64,000 nt of DNA, from positions 620,001 to 684,000 of the forward strand of contig NZ_JIAI01000001.1 of the NCBI RefSeq assembly GCF_000620785.1, given 5' to 3'. A model generated the notes under the pieces. That model was not told where the DNA came from. It ran no database searches and saw only the letters and a list, made by a program, of their open reading frames with translations. The translations under genes and the position numbers were made by a program. This stretch comes from Actinospineispora acaciae DSM 45401 (GTDB lineage: Bacteria > Actinomycetota > Actinomycetes > Mycobacteriales > Pseudonocardiaceae). Below, piece after piece: positions 32,997-41,286 of the stretch; the first letter of the stretch is position 1; every line of letters starts with the position of its first letter.

Positions 32997-33284
32997 CTAG
33001 CCATCAGGCTCTGCCGCGTGTCGAGCGCAGATCTCAGCGACTACTGCCGCGCATCCCCCGGCCGTCGCCGGCACTCTGCCCGGCCTCGATTCCGGGGCTG
33101 ACCGGCGCACTCCGAGCGTGGCGCTTCGATCGTCCGAAGCGCCACGCTCGCGCACCGGTGCCACATGCACGGATGAGTCTGGCGGGCGCACTGCGCGTTC
33201 GAGCAGGAACGATTCCAGGAGCAGCCTGGCGAAGCCAGCACCGCGCGACACGATGAGCCGGACGTAGCTGGTCTTGTCAGCCAT
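32997..33284 (-). CDS. Hypothetical protein, third of three overlapping small ORFs
   Basis: 95 residues starting MADKTSYVRLIVSRGAGFAR; I do not recognise the family. The first ~32 residues look like a structured helix/strand segment and the rest is Arg/Pro/Ala-rich. Its ATG lies 8 bp inside the preceding ORF (overlap ATGGCTGA), the same junction sequence used between the other two, so translation is coupled. It belongs to the lower-GC island at 33.0-35.7 kb. Coding status is supported by the repeated overlap architecture rather than homology. Confidence 0.5.
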   Translation of the reverse strand: MADKTSYVRLIVSRGAGFARLLLESFLLERAVRPPDSSVHVAPVRERGASDDRSATLGVRRSAPESRPGRVPATAGGCAAVVAEICARHAAEPDG

Positions 33285-33642
33285 GGTGACTCCACTTCAG
33301 CGCCACCGCGCGGCGTATCCGCCGGTCGTACTGTCGCGCGAGATACCAGCGGGAGAGTTCGAGGAAAGGCCCCGCATCGTCGTGCGGGTCGGCGGCCAGT
33401 ACGCGCCGCCGGACGGCCGATGCCGGGCGAAGCTCGACGTGACCCGGGTCCGGGATGGCCGAAAGACACCGGCGGCACAACAGGGCGGGACCAGGTATGA
33501 AGATCCCGGGGAGGACGTGCACGCCGCAGGCCGCGACCGGGAGCGGATCGGCGGGGTCGTAGACGGCGTGGACGTGGTAGTCGGTCATGTCCAGCAACAG
33601 GCCGAACGTCAGCGTCTCCGACGACACGGGGGGCTCAGCCAT
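33277..33642 (-). CDS. Hypothetical protein with cysteine pair, middle of three small ORFs
   Basis: 121 residues. Notable are an acidic/aromatic N-terminal half (FGLLLDMTDYHVHAVYDPAD) and a possible zinc knuckle: Cys in AACGVHVLPG, then LLCRRCLSAIPDPG. Both ends overlap neighbouring ORFs by 8 bp with the identical junction ATGGCTGA. The family is not known to me. The neighbouring XRE-TPR regulator and SLOG protein are divergent, 35 bp or more away. Confidence 0.55.
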   Translation of the reverse strand: MAEPPVSSETLTFGLLLDMTDYHVHAVYDPADPLPVAACGVHVLPGIFIPGPALLCRRCLSAIPDPGHVELRPASAVRRRVLAADPHDDAGPFLELSRWYLARQYDRRIRRAVALKWSHHG

Positions 33643-33817
33643 GGCGTCGCCGCTCCGCTGCTGGGGTCATCTCTGCGTGGATGCTTGCCAGGTCACGCGG
33701 GCTCGGCCGGCCGGGCGCGGCCACCGCCGCTGTGCGCAGCGCCCGCACCAGCGACAATGCCTTGGCCGGCGCACTCTGAGTGATCATGTCCTCGACGTGG
33801 AGGGCCTCGTTGTGCAT
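33635..33817 (-). CDS. Hypothetical small protein, first of three overlapping ORFs
   Basis: 60 residues from ATG 33817 (MHNEALHVED); a TTG at 33835 or GTG at 33823 are alternatives, none with a clear ribosome site. It is mostly helical by composition, with a basic C terminus (PAAERRRHG). It is divergent from the SLOG gene, sharing a short spacer. No recognisable domain. Confidence 0.45.
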   Translation of the reverse strand: MHNEALHVEDMITQSAPAKALSLVRALRTAAVAAPGRPSPRDLASIHAEMTPAAERRRHG

Positions 33818-33869
33818 GCTCACGACCCAATGCAATCCTGATCAGCGGGATGACGGGAGATGACATTCG

Positions 33870-34358
33870 ATGACATCGGCCGAGGTCAGGTGCACGATGG
33901 CGCGCACGGTGACGATCACCGGCTCGCGCTCCACAGACCGTCGGTCACCGGAGCACTTCCAGAAGCTCTTCGGTCTGTATCTGGCGCCGTTCGCCCACCG
34001 GGATTCTCAGTTCTACGTCGGCGGAGCGGTGGGGATCGACACCCTGACGCTGAGCTGGCTGGCCGCCTACACGCGTTCCTCGATCGCCGTTGTTGTGCCG
34101 TGCACCGTGGACGCTCAGCCTCAGGAGGCGTCGCATGCCATCAAGTTCTGGGACACCCAGAGGCGCCTGACGGAGGTGGTGGAGCTGAACGCACCACAAC
34201 TTGGCACGGATGCCTACCACGCTAGGAACCGCTGGATGGTTGACCGCAGCGAGTTCATCGTAGGATTCCCTCGTGATAACGATCAGTGCAGCGGCACGTG
34301 GTATACGCTCAACTACGCCGCAGGGCAGGGCAAGCCGCGGATGATCGTGCCCATCTAG
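33870..34358 (+). CDS. SLOG-fold (DprA/YspA-like Rossmann) protein
   Basis: 162 residues from ATG 33870, or 153 from ATG 33897. The N terminus reads VTITGSRSTDRRS, then FYVGGAVGIDTLTLSWLAAY, then VVVPCTVDA. This matches the SLOG superfamily pattern of a first-strand GSR loop, a GGAxGID loop and later RNRWMVDRSEFIVGFP. SLOG domains bind nucleotides or nucleotide-derived messengers and occur in DprA and in stress or immunity systems. It starts the rightward arm of the low-GC island, 27 bp before the XRE-TPR gene. The exact role is unknown. Confidence 0.75.
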   Translation: MTSAEVRCTMARTVTITGSRSTDRRSPEHFQKLFGLYLAPFAHRDSQFYVGGAVGIDTLTLSWLAAYTRSSIAVVVPCTVDAQPQEASHAIKFWDTQRRLTEVVELNAPQLGTDAYHARNRWMVDRSEFIVGFPRDNDQCSGTWYTLNYAAGQGKPRMIVPI

Positions 34359-34385
34359 GGCAGGCCGAGCGAGCTACTAGTCAGC

Positions 34386-35738
34386 ATGAGCGGAAGCGAG
34401 CAGGACACCGGAGCCGTCATCTTGCGGCGGCTCCGGGAAGCGCGTGGTTGGTCCTGGGCCGACCTGGCTCGCGCGATACGGGACACGGCACGGGATCTCG
34501 GTATCTCATCAGTGTCAGACGTACAGGTCGCAAGCATCCAGCGCAGTGTTGCCCGATGGGAAAGTCCAACCTATACGGGCAGACCGAGCGAACGTAATCA
34601 GTTGCTCTTGGCTCACCTATATTCCAAAACGAGTACGGGTGAAGCTTCCATCGGAGGCGGTTCCGACTTCGACGCACTACTCTCCGCGTTGCACCATTTT
34701 GGCATCAGCGAGGAGCGATTGCGCAGCCTCCGGGATTTGGTCGTCGAAAGTGCCGCCCGGAAAGAGAGCGCCCTACTAGCATTATTGGGACCGGAGTCTT
34801 CACCGGCCTTAGCTCGTGCACTCCGTAGCCCGGCTAAGTTGGATCAGGGCGTCATCGTGGAGCTCCAACAGGCGGTTACGGAGGTCAACCGAGATGTGGG
34901 CACGCAGCCGTTCGTCAGGCTCCAGCTTCGACTTGCGCCGGTCGTGGAGTCTTGTCGCCGTCTCACCGGTGCGACAGAAACGCCGAAAAGCCTTCATAGT
35001 GACCTGTGCATACTCGCATCCGACGCGTTTGTCCTCGCCGGTCGGCTTGCGTTCGAAACGCACGATGACAGCGCATCGGCCCTGTTGTATCAGGCAGCCA
35101 CCGAAGCAGCAGACACGCTCAACGACTCGTGGCATCTAGCTGCAGTACACGCCAGTCACGCAATGGTGGCCCACTACGCAACCGGCATACCGAGTGCTGC
35201 TCGCCGAATCGCCCAAGAAGCCGTCAGAGCAGCCGAAAGTGGATCCAGTATCAGAATTCGGGCGCGAGCACTGGCTGTTCAAGCTGAACTGTCCGCCCGG
35301 ACGGGGCGCCACCGCGAGGCAGATATCGGCCTGCTCCGAGCAAGGAAGACAATCGACCGCAATACCGCGGGCGATCCGACGGATGAGTTCGGCAGCGACC
35401 GCCTGGACGGCTTTGAGGGAGTTTGCCAACTCCACACCGATCGACCAGGCACCGCCAGCGAGCATATCGAGCGCTGCATCAGAGGCCTTCAATCCCCACG
35501 TAGCACCATTCAACTGGGAATCAACACCGCAGACCTAGCGATGGCTCGGCAACGGCTTGGCGATCCACGAGCCGCGACAGAGCTACTGCACAAATCCGTG
35601 GACATCGTGGCCAGCACAGGCGGCCGCGTCCCAGCACAGCGCATCCGGCAAGCACGGCTTGAACTGCGGCAGTGGCGTGCCGAGTCATTCGTTGCAGATC
35701 TGGACGATCACATCCACGATGCGCTACTCGGCAAGTAG
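34386..35738 (+). CDS. XRE-type HTH regulator with TPR-like C-terminal domain
   Basis: 450 residues. Residues ~8-62 form an XRE helix-turn-helix (VILRRLREARGWSWADLARA, then VASIQRSVARWE). Residues ~170-430 are helical TPR-like repeats (LAGRLAFETHDDSASALLYQ, AAVHASHAMVAHYATGIPSA, TADLAMARQRLGDPRAATEL). This layout is common in actinobacterial peptide- or metabolite-responsive regulators. Codon and base use are clearly lower in GC than neighbours, pointing to horizontal transfer. It probably controls the SLOG gene and/or the three divergent small ORFs. Confidence 0.82.
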   Translation: MSGSEQDTGAVILRRLREARGWSWADLARAIRDTARDLGISSVSDVQVASIQRSVARWESPTYTGRPSERNQLLLAHLYSKTSTGEASIGGGSDFDALLSALHHFGISEERLRSLRDLVVESAARKESALLALLGPESSPALARALRSPAKLDQGVIVELQQAVTEVNRDVGTQPFVRLQLRLAPVVESCRRLTGATETPKSLHSDLCILASDAFVLAGRLAFETHDDSASALLYQAATEAADTLNDSWHLAAVHASHAMVAHYATGIPSAARRIAQEAVRAAESGSSIRIRARALAVQAELSARTGRHREADIGLLRARKTIDRNTAGDPTDEFGSDRLDGFEGVCQLHTDRPGTASEHIERCIRGLQSPRSTIQLGINTADLAMARQRLGDPRAATELLHKSVDIVASTGGRVPAQRIRQARLELRQWRAESFVADLDDHIHDALLGK

Positions 35739-35748
35739 TGTCCGGCGG

Positions 35749-36741
35749 TTACCTGCTGTCGAACAGGGACTGGATCTCGGCCGGGTCGTTGGTCTGGGTG
35801 AGCGCGAGCGAGAGCAGCACCTTGGCCTTCCACGGTTGAAGGTTGTCGGTGGTCACTGCGCCGATCGAGCGTTGCCAACCGGTGCTCGGCACCCGGCCGG
35901 AGCCGGTCCGCTGGCCCAGGCAGATCACCACGCCCTGTTCGGCCGCCCGCGCGAGCGCGTCGACCTGCGGCGGGGTCGGCCGCCCGGCGCCGGTGCCGGC
36001 GACGACCAGGCCGCGAGCACCCGCCGCCACCGCCGCGTCGATCATCACCTCGTCGGCGTCGACATAGGACACGATCACATCCACCCGGGGCAGCGCGTCC
36101 AGCCCGGCGATGTCGAACGCCCCGTGCTCGCGGGTGTGCCGGTGGTAGAAGCTGGTGCGGCCGTCGCCGTCGACGTAGCCCAGCGGGCCGAGGTCGGGCG
36201 CGTGGAAGGCCTGCACCCGCATGGTGGAGCCCTTGGTGACGTCCCGGGCCGACCAGATCGCGTCGTTGAGCACCACCAGCGTGCCCTGTTCGCGGGCACG
36301 TTCGGACGCCGCGACCTGGACCGCGCGCAGCAGGTTCAGCTCGCCGTCGGAGCTGAGCGCGGACGCCGGGCGCATCGCGCCGACCACGACCACCGGCTTC
36401 GGGGACCGCACCGTCAGGTGCAGGAAGTACGCGGTCTCCTCCAGCGTGTTGGTGCCGTGCGTGATGACCACGCCGTCGACGTCGGGATCGTCCAGCAGCC
36501 CGGTGGTCGCCGCCGCCAGCTCGAACCAGTCCGCCGAGACCAGCGCGTGGCTGGGCAGCCGGCGGAAGGCGACCTCCCGCACCTCGGCCAGCTCGGCCAG
36601 CTCGGGGATCCCGCCGACCAGTCGCCCCGACTCCAGCCGCTCGCCCCGGTCCGGGTAGTCGACGAGGTCGAGCCGGGAGGCGCCCAGCGAGTCGATGGTG
36701 CCCCCGGTGGTGATCAGCGCGATGACTGGCTTGCCGTCCAT
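35749..36741 (-). CDS. L-asparaginase family amidohydrolase
   Basis: 330 residues. The asparaginase signatures are LITTGGTIDSLG (residues ~10-20) with the nucleophilic threonine, and GVVITHGTNTLEETAYF carrying the second Thr-Asp/Lys catalytic set. There is no signal peptide, so it is probably cytoplasmic. It lies 52 bp downstream of the 2OG oxygenase in the same orientation as the P450, NCS1 and oxygenase genes and may be the last gene of that unit. Asparagine is the default substrate; another amide is possible. Confidence 0.88.
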   Translation of the reverse strand: MDGKPVIALITTGGTIDSLGASRLDLVDYPDRGERLESGRLVGGIPELAELAEVREVAFRRLPSHALVSADWFELAAATTGLLDDPDVDGVVITHGTNTLEETAYFLHLTVRSPKPVVVVGAMRPASALSSDGELNLLRAVQVAASERAREQGTLVVLNDAIWSARDVTKGSTMRVQAFHAPDLGPLGYVDGDGRTSFYHRHTREHGAFDIAGLDALPRVDVIVSYVDADEVMIDAAVAAGARGLVVAGTGAGRPTPPQVDALARAAEQGVVICLGQRTGSGRVPSTGWQRSIGAVTTDNLQPWKAKVLLSLALTQTNDPAEIQSLFDSR

Positions 36742-36793
36742 GACCCCATCCGATCACGACGGCGGCGCGCTCACCCGCCGAAGACGGTGTGGG

Positions 36794-37756
36794 TCAGCTC
36801 ATGGTGGCGCGGAACTTCCCCATCAGGTGCGGGCCGGCGAGCACCGGCGGGTACCTCGGCGACCCACCGTCCAGGCAGGTCGGCAGGCACTCCACCCGCG
36901 CCGACCAGTTCGCGTTGAAGAAGAACGCCATGCTCTGGCGGCGGGTGGGCCGGCCGGGCCGCGGCGGCGGGTTCACCACCCGGTGCAGCGTGGAGCGCCA
37001 CCTGTCGTTGGTCCAGCGGGCCATCAGGTCGCCGATGTTCACCACGAACGCGCCGGGCACGCTGGGCACGTCCACCCACCGGCCGTCCGGCGCGCGCACC
37101 TGCAGCCCGCCGGGGGCGTCGTCCTGGCGCAGCACGGTGAGCATGCCGTAGTCGGTGTGCGCGCCCGCGCGCAGCTGCCCGGGCTCGGGCGGGCGGTCCT
37201 GCTCCGGGTAGTTGAGCGCCCGCAGCGAGCTGGCCGAGCGGTCGATCTTGTCCGCGAAGTAGTCCGGTGGGAGGGCGAGCGCGAGCGCGGACAGCGACAT
37301 CAGCCTGGCGCCGAGCGCGAGCATCTCGTCGTAGTAGCGGCGCCAGGCGCGGCGCAGCTCGGGCAGGTCGGCGTCCGGCCAGGGTGTCGGGGCGTAGGCG
37401 GTGGCCTCGTCGGGCTCGGTGAACCCGCCGGCCGGGGGCTCGGGCGGGCCGGCGTTGAACGACTCCTTGAGGTCGGCGGGCGCGGTGTCGGAGCCCAGCG
37501 AGCGGGCCAGCGACTCGCCGGACACCGGGCTGTAGCCGAACGGGTAGCCGGGCTCGGGCATCGCCACCGCCGTGCGAGCCGGCAGCGGCAGGTCGAAGAA
37601 CGCCCGCGCCGCCCGCCACGCCGCATCCGCCGCCCCGGGGTCCACGCCGTGCCCGGCGACCTGGAAGAACCCGATCTCCCGGCACACCTCGTCCAGCTCG
37701 GCCGCCACCGCGGCGGCGTCGCGGTCCAGCTCGATGACCGGTACCACCGTCGTCAT
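36794..37756 (-). CDS. Fe(II)/2-oxoglutarate oxygenase, isopenicillin-N-synthase-like
   Basis: 320 residues; ATG 37756 overlaps the permease stop (ATGA). The facial triad is His200 and Asp202 (GAHTDYGMLTVL) with His258 (STLHRVVNPP), and the 2-oxoglutarate-binding RxS is Arg273-Gln-Ser275. The N-terminal DIOX_N-type segment reads VCREIGFFQVAGHGVDPG. Coupling to a nucleobase-type NCS1 permease recalls thymine 7-hydroxylase-like enzymes, so hydroxylation of an imported heterocycle is a fair guess. The 2OG oxygenase assignment itself is firm. Confidence 0.87.
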   Translation of the reverse strand: MTTVVPVIELDRDAAAVAAELDEVCREIGFFQVAGHGVDPGAADAAWRAARAFFDLPLPARTAVAMPEPGYPFGYSPVSGESLARSLGSDTAPADLKESFNAGPPEPPAGGFTEPDEATAYAPTPWPDADLPELRRAWRRYYDEMLALGARLMSLSALALALPPDYFADKIDRSASSLRALNYPEQDRPPEPGQLRAGAHTDYGMLTVLRQDDAPGGLQVRAPDGRWVDVPSVPGAFVVNIGDLMARWTNDRWRSTLHRVVNPPPRPGRPTRRQSMAFFFNANWSARVECLPTCLDGGSPRYPPVLAGPHLMGKFRATMS

Positions 37757-39135
37757 TCGACCACCGTCGCCGGCGCGGTGGCCTCGGCGGCGCCGGCCCG
37801 GATGCGGGGCAGCGCCAGCAGCACGAACAGCGCGGCGGACACCAGGCCGGCGACCACCGGCAGCGGCGCCAGCTCGTAGCAGAAGCTCGGCAGGAAACTC
37901 TGCCCGAAGAACCCGATCAGCGCCCCGACCACGGACGCGGCCACCGCGTCGAGCCGCCACAGCTCCCGCCAGCTCGTGGCCGGGCGGAAGAACTCGCTGG
38001 CCGGCGTGCGGCGGCGCTGCACGAACACCCAGTCCGCCAGCATCACGAACGTGAACGGAATGACCACGTTCCCGCACGCCTCCAGGAAGGCCTCGGCGTT
38101 CTCCAGGATGCCGGCCACCGCCAGCACCACCCCGAACACGCCGAGCACCACGGTGGCCACCGGCTGCTCCCACCGGCGCGGCTTGCGCACCGTGTTCAGC
38201 GCGACCAGCAGGTCCACCATCGCCGGGTAGAGGTTCATCGCGTTCGTGTGCAGCACCGCGACCGCGACACCGACCGCGGCGACGATCCCCCAGCCGGGGA
38301 TGTTCTGGGCCAGCAGGGCGACGTTCCACTGCCCCGTCGCTGCCTGCGAGTACAGCCCGACCACGCCCATCCCGATCAGCGCGACCATGATCCCCGCCGT
38401 TGGCGCGAGGAAGTACGACGGCCGCTGCCCGCCGGTCCGCTCGGCCGGCACCGCGAACCGCGACACCGTGGAGAGCTTGTAGGTCCAGGACAGGATGGAG
38501 AACGACACGATGATGGTCAGCGCGCTGCCCCAGTTCATCGGCTTGGTCTGGGCCGGCGCGACCAGGTCGTAGCGCAGCGCGAGGTAGATGAACAGCGCTC
38601 CGTAGCAGACGATCAGCAGCAGCGCGGTGTACCGGTAGAACCGCTCCAGCCACTTCATGCCGAACAGCACCAGCACGATCTGCACGCCGCCGACCACGAT
38701 GTTCCACAGCAGCAGTGACGAGTTCGTGATCGCGGCCAGGATGACCGCCCCGACCGCCGTGTTCAGCCCGAACCAGCCCAGGTTCACCACGGTGAACAGC
38801 GCGGAGAAGCCGAACGCGCCGTGCCATCCGTAGGTCCGCCGCGCCACCACCAGCCCGGACAGCGGCACCTCCCGGCCCATCTCGGAGAACAGCCCGGCCG
38901 GGACCAGCGCGATCAGCCACGCGATCAGGCACGCGATGACGAAGTTCTTCAGCCCGTAGTCGAAGAGCAGCTGCCCGATCAGCGGCGTGGTGGCCGAGCT
39001 GGCGGCCATCAGCCACACCACGAACATCCGGAACGGCCGCATGACCCGCTGGTCGTCGGGCACCGGCAGCACCCCGACCGTCTCCACCTCGGCTCCGACC
39101 CGACTGGACAGCGACAGCTTCTCCGGCTCGGTCAT
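37753..39135 (-). CDS. NCS1-type nucleobase permease homologue
   Basis: 460 residues with about 12 hydrophobic segments. It opens with a short cytoplasmic tail containing GVLPVPDDQRVMRPFRMFVV, the NCS1/cytosine-permease entry motif. GREVPLSGLVVARRTYGWHG and VNLGWFGLNTAVGA correspond to family helices 2 and 3. It is distinct from the NCS1 protein at 15.3-16.7 kb, since the two share little beyond the fold motifs. It follows the P450 gene by 47 bp and overlaps the 2OG oxygenase. The likely role is uptake of a purine/pyrimidine-like substrate for these oxygenases. Confidence 0.85.
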   Translation of the reverse strand: MTEPEKLSLSSRVGAEVETVGVLPVPDDQRVMRPFRMFVVWLMAASSATTPLIGQLLFDYGLKNFVIACLIAWLIALVPAGLFSEMGREVPLSGLVVARRTYGWHGAFGFSALFTVVNLGWFGLNTAVGAVILAAITNSSLLLWNIVVGGVQIVLVLFGMKWLERFYRYTALLLIVCYGALFIYLALRYDLVAPAQTKPMNWGSALTIIVSFSILSWTYKLSTVSRFAVPAERTGGQRPSYFLAPTAGIMVALIGMGVVGLYSQAATGQWNVALLAQNIPGWGIVAAVGVAVAVLHTNAMNLYPAMVDLLVALNTVRKPRRWEQPVATVVLGVFGVVLAVAGILENAEAFLEACGNVVIPFTFVMLADWVFVQRRRTPASEFFRPATSWRELWRLDAVAASVVGALIGFFGQSFLPSFCYELAPLPVVAGLVSAALFVLLALPRIRAGAAEATAPATVVE

Positions 39136-39182
39136 CGCGAAACCCGCCCTCTCTGTTATATCGCCTCACGCGCCGGCGAGGC

Positions 39183-40400
39183 TCAGGCGCGCTCAGCGCG
39201 CTGTTTGCCTTCGCCTCGGTGCCGGTCGCGCGTGAGATACACCGGGATGCGCTGGCGGCCGAAGGTGGTGCCACAGCTCACCGTCGGCTCGACAGCGCCC
39301 CAGTCGACCCGATAGTCCGGGATCCGGGCAAGCATCCGTTCCAGAACGATCCGCAGCTCCGCCCTGGCCAGGGTGGCGCCGATGCAGCGGTGCGGGCCGA
39401 TGCCGAAGGTCAGGTGCGGGTTCGGCCGCCGGTCCAGCCGCACGCTGTCCGGGTCGTCGAACACCTCGGGGTCGCGGTTCGCCGCCGCCCAGGCCAGGAA
39501 CACCTTCTCGCCCCGGCCGATCCGCTGGCCGCCGACCTCGGTGTCGGCGGTGACGAACCGGGCGAAGCCCTGCACCGGGGCCTGGTAGCGCAGCAGCTCG
39601 TCGACGGCGGCCGGGACCAGCTCGGGCCGCTCGACCAGCCGCCGGCGCAGCTCGCGGTCCTCGTCCAGGTACAGCGCCATGTTGCCGATCGCGGCCACCG
39701 TGGTGTCCACCCCGCCGAAGAGCACCATCATCATGGTGTCCACGGCCTCGTCGTCGGTCAGCGGCCGTCCCTGTACGGTGCCGGCGGCCAGCCGGGCGGC
39801 CAGGTCGTTCCCCGGCTCGCCGGCGCGGCGCCCGCGGACGTCGTCGGCGACGCGGCGCCGGATCGCGGCCAGCTGTTCGCCGGCGGTGTCGCGTTCCGGG
39901 GAGCCGACCGGGTGGGTGGAGAACGCCCGGATCGGCAGCACCACGTCCGGCCAGTCCTGCTCCGGCCAGCCGACCAGGCGCATGGTGACCTTGCCCGGCA
40001 CCGGCAGCGCGAGATCCGCGACCAGCTCCGCCTCGTCGGCGAAGGCGTCCAGCGCCTGGTCGACATAACGGCGGATGTGCGGCTCCATCGCCGCGACGGC
40101 CGACGCCGTGAACAGCGGGTTGATCACCCTGCGGTAGGCGGTGGCCAGCGGCGGGTCGGCCTGCACCGGCAGCAGCCGGCCCGGGTTCTCCGCCGGGATC
40201 AGCAGGTCGTCCGCAGCGGAGGAGAACACCCCGGTGTCCAGCGTGCAGCGGCGCACGTCCCGGTAGCCCGACAGCACCCAGAAGCCGCCGTCGTACGCCG
40301 TGGAGTGCGCGACCGGGCAGCGTTGCCGCAGGTCCCGGTACACCCGCCACGGGTCGGCGGCGAACTCGGCCGTGTGGTGGTCGAACTCGCAGTGGGTCAT
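39183..40400 (-). CDS. Cytochrome P450 (CYP), first gene of oxygenase/permease unit
   Basis: 405 residues from ATG 40400; an upstream in-frame start at 40496 would cross the probable promoter. The I-helix motif is FGGVDTT (228-234), with Asp in place of the usual Glu. The K-helix is E268-LL-R271, and the haem loop TFGIGPHRCIGATLARAELR carries Cys339. It is a class I soluble P450 whose redox partners are not nearby. With a 2OG oxygenase and permease downstream, two successive oxidations of one imported compound are conceivable. Confidence 0.9.
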   Translation of the reverse strand: MTHCEFDHHTAEFAADPWRVYRDLRQRCPVAHSTAYDGGFWVLSGYRDVRRCTLDTGVFSSAADDLLIPAENPGRLLPVQADPPLATAYRRVINPLFTASAVAAMEPHIRRYVDQALDAFADEAELVADLALPVPGKVTMRLVGWPEQDWPDVVLPIRAFSTHPVGSPERDTAGEQLAAIRRRVADDVRGRRAGEPGNDLAARLAAGTVQGRPLTDDEAVDTMMMVLFGGVDTTVAAIGNMALYLDEDRELRRRLVERPELVPAAVDELLRYQAPVQGFARFVTADTEVGGQRIGRGEKVFLAWAAANRDPEVFDDPDSVRLDRRPNPHLTFGIGPHRCIGATLARAELRIVLERMLARIPDYRVDWGAVEPTVSCGTTFGRQRIPVYLTRDRHRGEGKQRAERA

Positions 40401-40443
40401 GGTGGCACCAATCCGCGCCGCGTCGCGCCGGCGTACCGAGGAA

Positions 40444-40457
40444 GTTAATCCTTTAAC
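40444..40457. promoter_or_regulatory. Inverted repeat upstream of P450
   Basis: GTTAA (40444-40448) and TTAAC (40453-40457) around TCCT, in the spacer between the P450 (start 40400) and DUF2277 (start 40513) genes. It is AT-rich against the local background and is a candidate operator or promoter element. No regulator gene is adjacent. Confidence 0.35.
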
Positions 40458-40512
40458 GTGCTGGGGATCGTAAGGTTCTCGCGCTGTCGGCGGCAAGCCT
40501 TAGTCTGGCCGC

Positions 40513-40782
40513 ATGTGCAGGAACATCACCACGCTTCGCGGCCTGGAGCCGTCGGCCACCTCCGAGGAGATCGAGGCCGCCGCGCGGCAGTACGTGCGGA
40601 AGGTCAGCGGCGTGCAGTCGCTGTCCGACGCCACCCGGGAGCCGTTCGAGGCGGCCGTCGCGGAGATCGCGGCGATCACCACCCGGCTTCTCGGCGAGCT
40701 GCCGGCCCGCCGCCAGCCGCCGACCACCGTGCCCCCGCTGCGCCGCCCCGAGGTCCGCGCCCGCATGGCCGCCCGCCGCTGA
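40513..40782 (+). CDS. DUF2277 family protein
   Basis: 89 residues beginning MCRNITTLRGLEPSATSEEI and continuing with ARQYVRKVSGVQSLSDATRE, the diagnostic start of DUF2277. It has one conserved N-terminal Cys-Arg-Asn and a helical body, ending in an Arg-rich tail. These small proteins are widespread in actinobacteria and have no established function. It stands alone between the P450 promoter and a convergent MarR gene. Confidence 0.85.
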   Translation: MCRNITTLRGLEPSATSEEIEAAARQYVRKVSGVQSLSDATREPFEAAVAEIAAITTRLLGELPARRQPPTTVPPLRRPEVRARMAARR

Positions 40783-40797
40783 CCTGTTTGGGCGCGT

Positions 40798-41220
40798 TCA
40801 GGGTCGGATCACGGCACGTTGGAGCAGTTCGTGCAGGGTGTCCTGTTCGGGCTGGGTGAGGCCGGCCAGTGGGGACTCCTGGACCAGCAGTTCGAGGAGG
40901 CGTTCGCGTAGCGCGGTGCCCTTGGCGGTCAGGACCAGGCGCTTGGCGCGGCGGTCGGTGGGGTGCGGGCGGCGTTCCAGCAGGCCCTGGTTCTCCAGGC
41001 GGTCGATCACGAACGTGGCGTTGGACGGCTCGCAGCTCATGCGTTCGGCGAGCTCGCGCATGGTCATCGGGCCGGCCAGCTCGCGCAGCGCGGTGGCCTG
41101 GGGCGCGGTCAGGCCCAGGGTGGCGGCGCGCTCGCGCACGTGGTCGGCGATCTGGCGGGACAGGCCGGTCACCAGGCCGCACAGCTCGCGCTCGGCGGCG
41201 GCTTCGGGTTCCGGGGGCAC
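40798..41220 (-). CDS. MarR-family regulator
   Basis: 140 residues from GTG 41220. The winged helix reads LTAPQATALRELAGPMTMRE then LAERMSCEPSNATFVIDRLE, with wing HPTDRRAKRLVLTAKG. It is divergent from the metallo-beta-lactamase-fold gene at 41287, and a 19-bp perfect palindrome lies in the 66-bp spacer. It almost certainly represses itself and that hydrolase. The ligand is unknown. Confidence 0.9.
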   Translation of the reverse strand: MPPEPEAAAERELCGLVTGLSRQIADHVRERAATLGLTAPQATALRELAGPMTMRELAERMSCEPSNATFVIDRLENQGLLERRPHPTDRRAKRLVLTAKGTALRERLLELLVQESPLAGLTQPEQDTLHELLQRAVIRP

Positions 41221-41259
41221 CTGGCGATGCTACCAACAACATCAAGCGACCATATTTAC

Positions 41260-41278
41260 AGCTTGAATCATTCAAGCT
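41260..41278. promoter_or_regulatory. 19-bp perfect palindrome, MarR operator
   Basis: AGCTTGAAT-C-ATTCAAGCT spans 41260-41278, ending 8 bp before the hydrolase start (41287) and 39 bp from the marR start (41220). Its symmetry and its place over the hydrolase start region make repression by the divergent MarR very likely. Confidence 0.8.
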
Positions 41279-41286
41279 CGAAGTTT

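Noticed and set aside
40401..40496. Upstream start for the P450 at 40496
   Set aside because: It would run through the AT-rich spacer with an inverted repeat, and it adds 32 residues not typical of the family.
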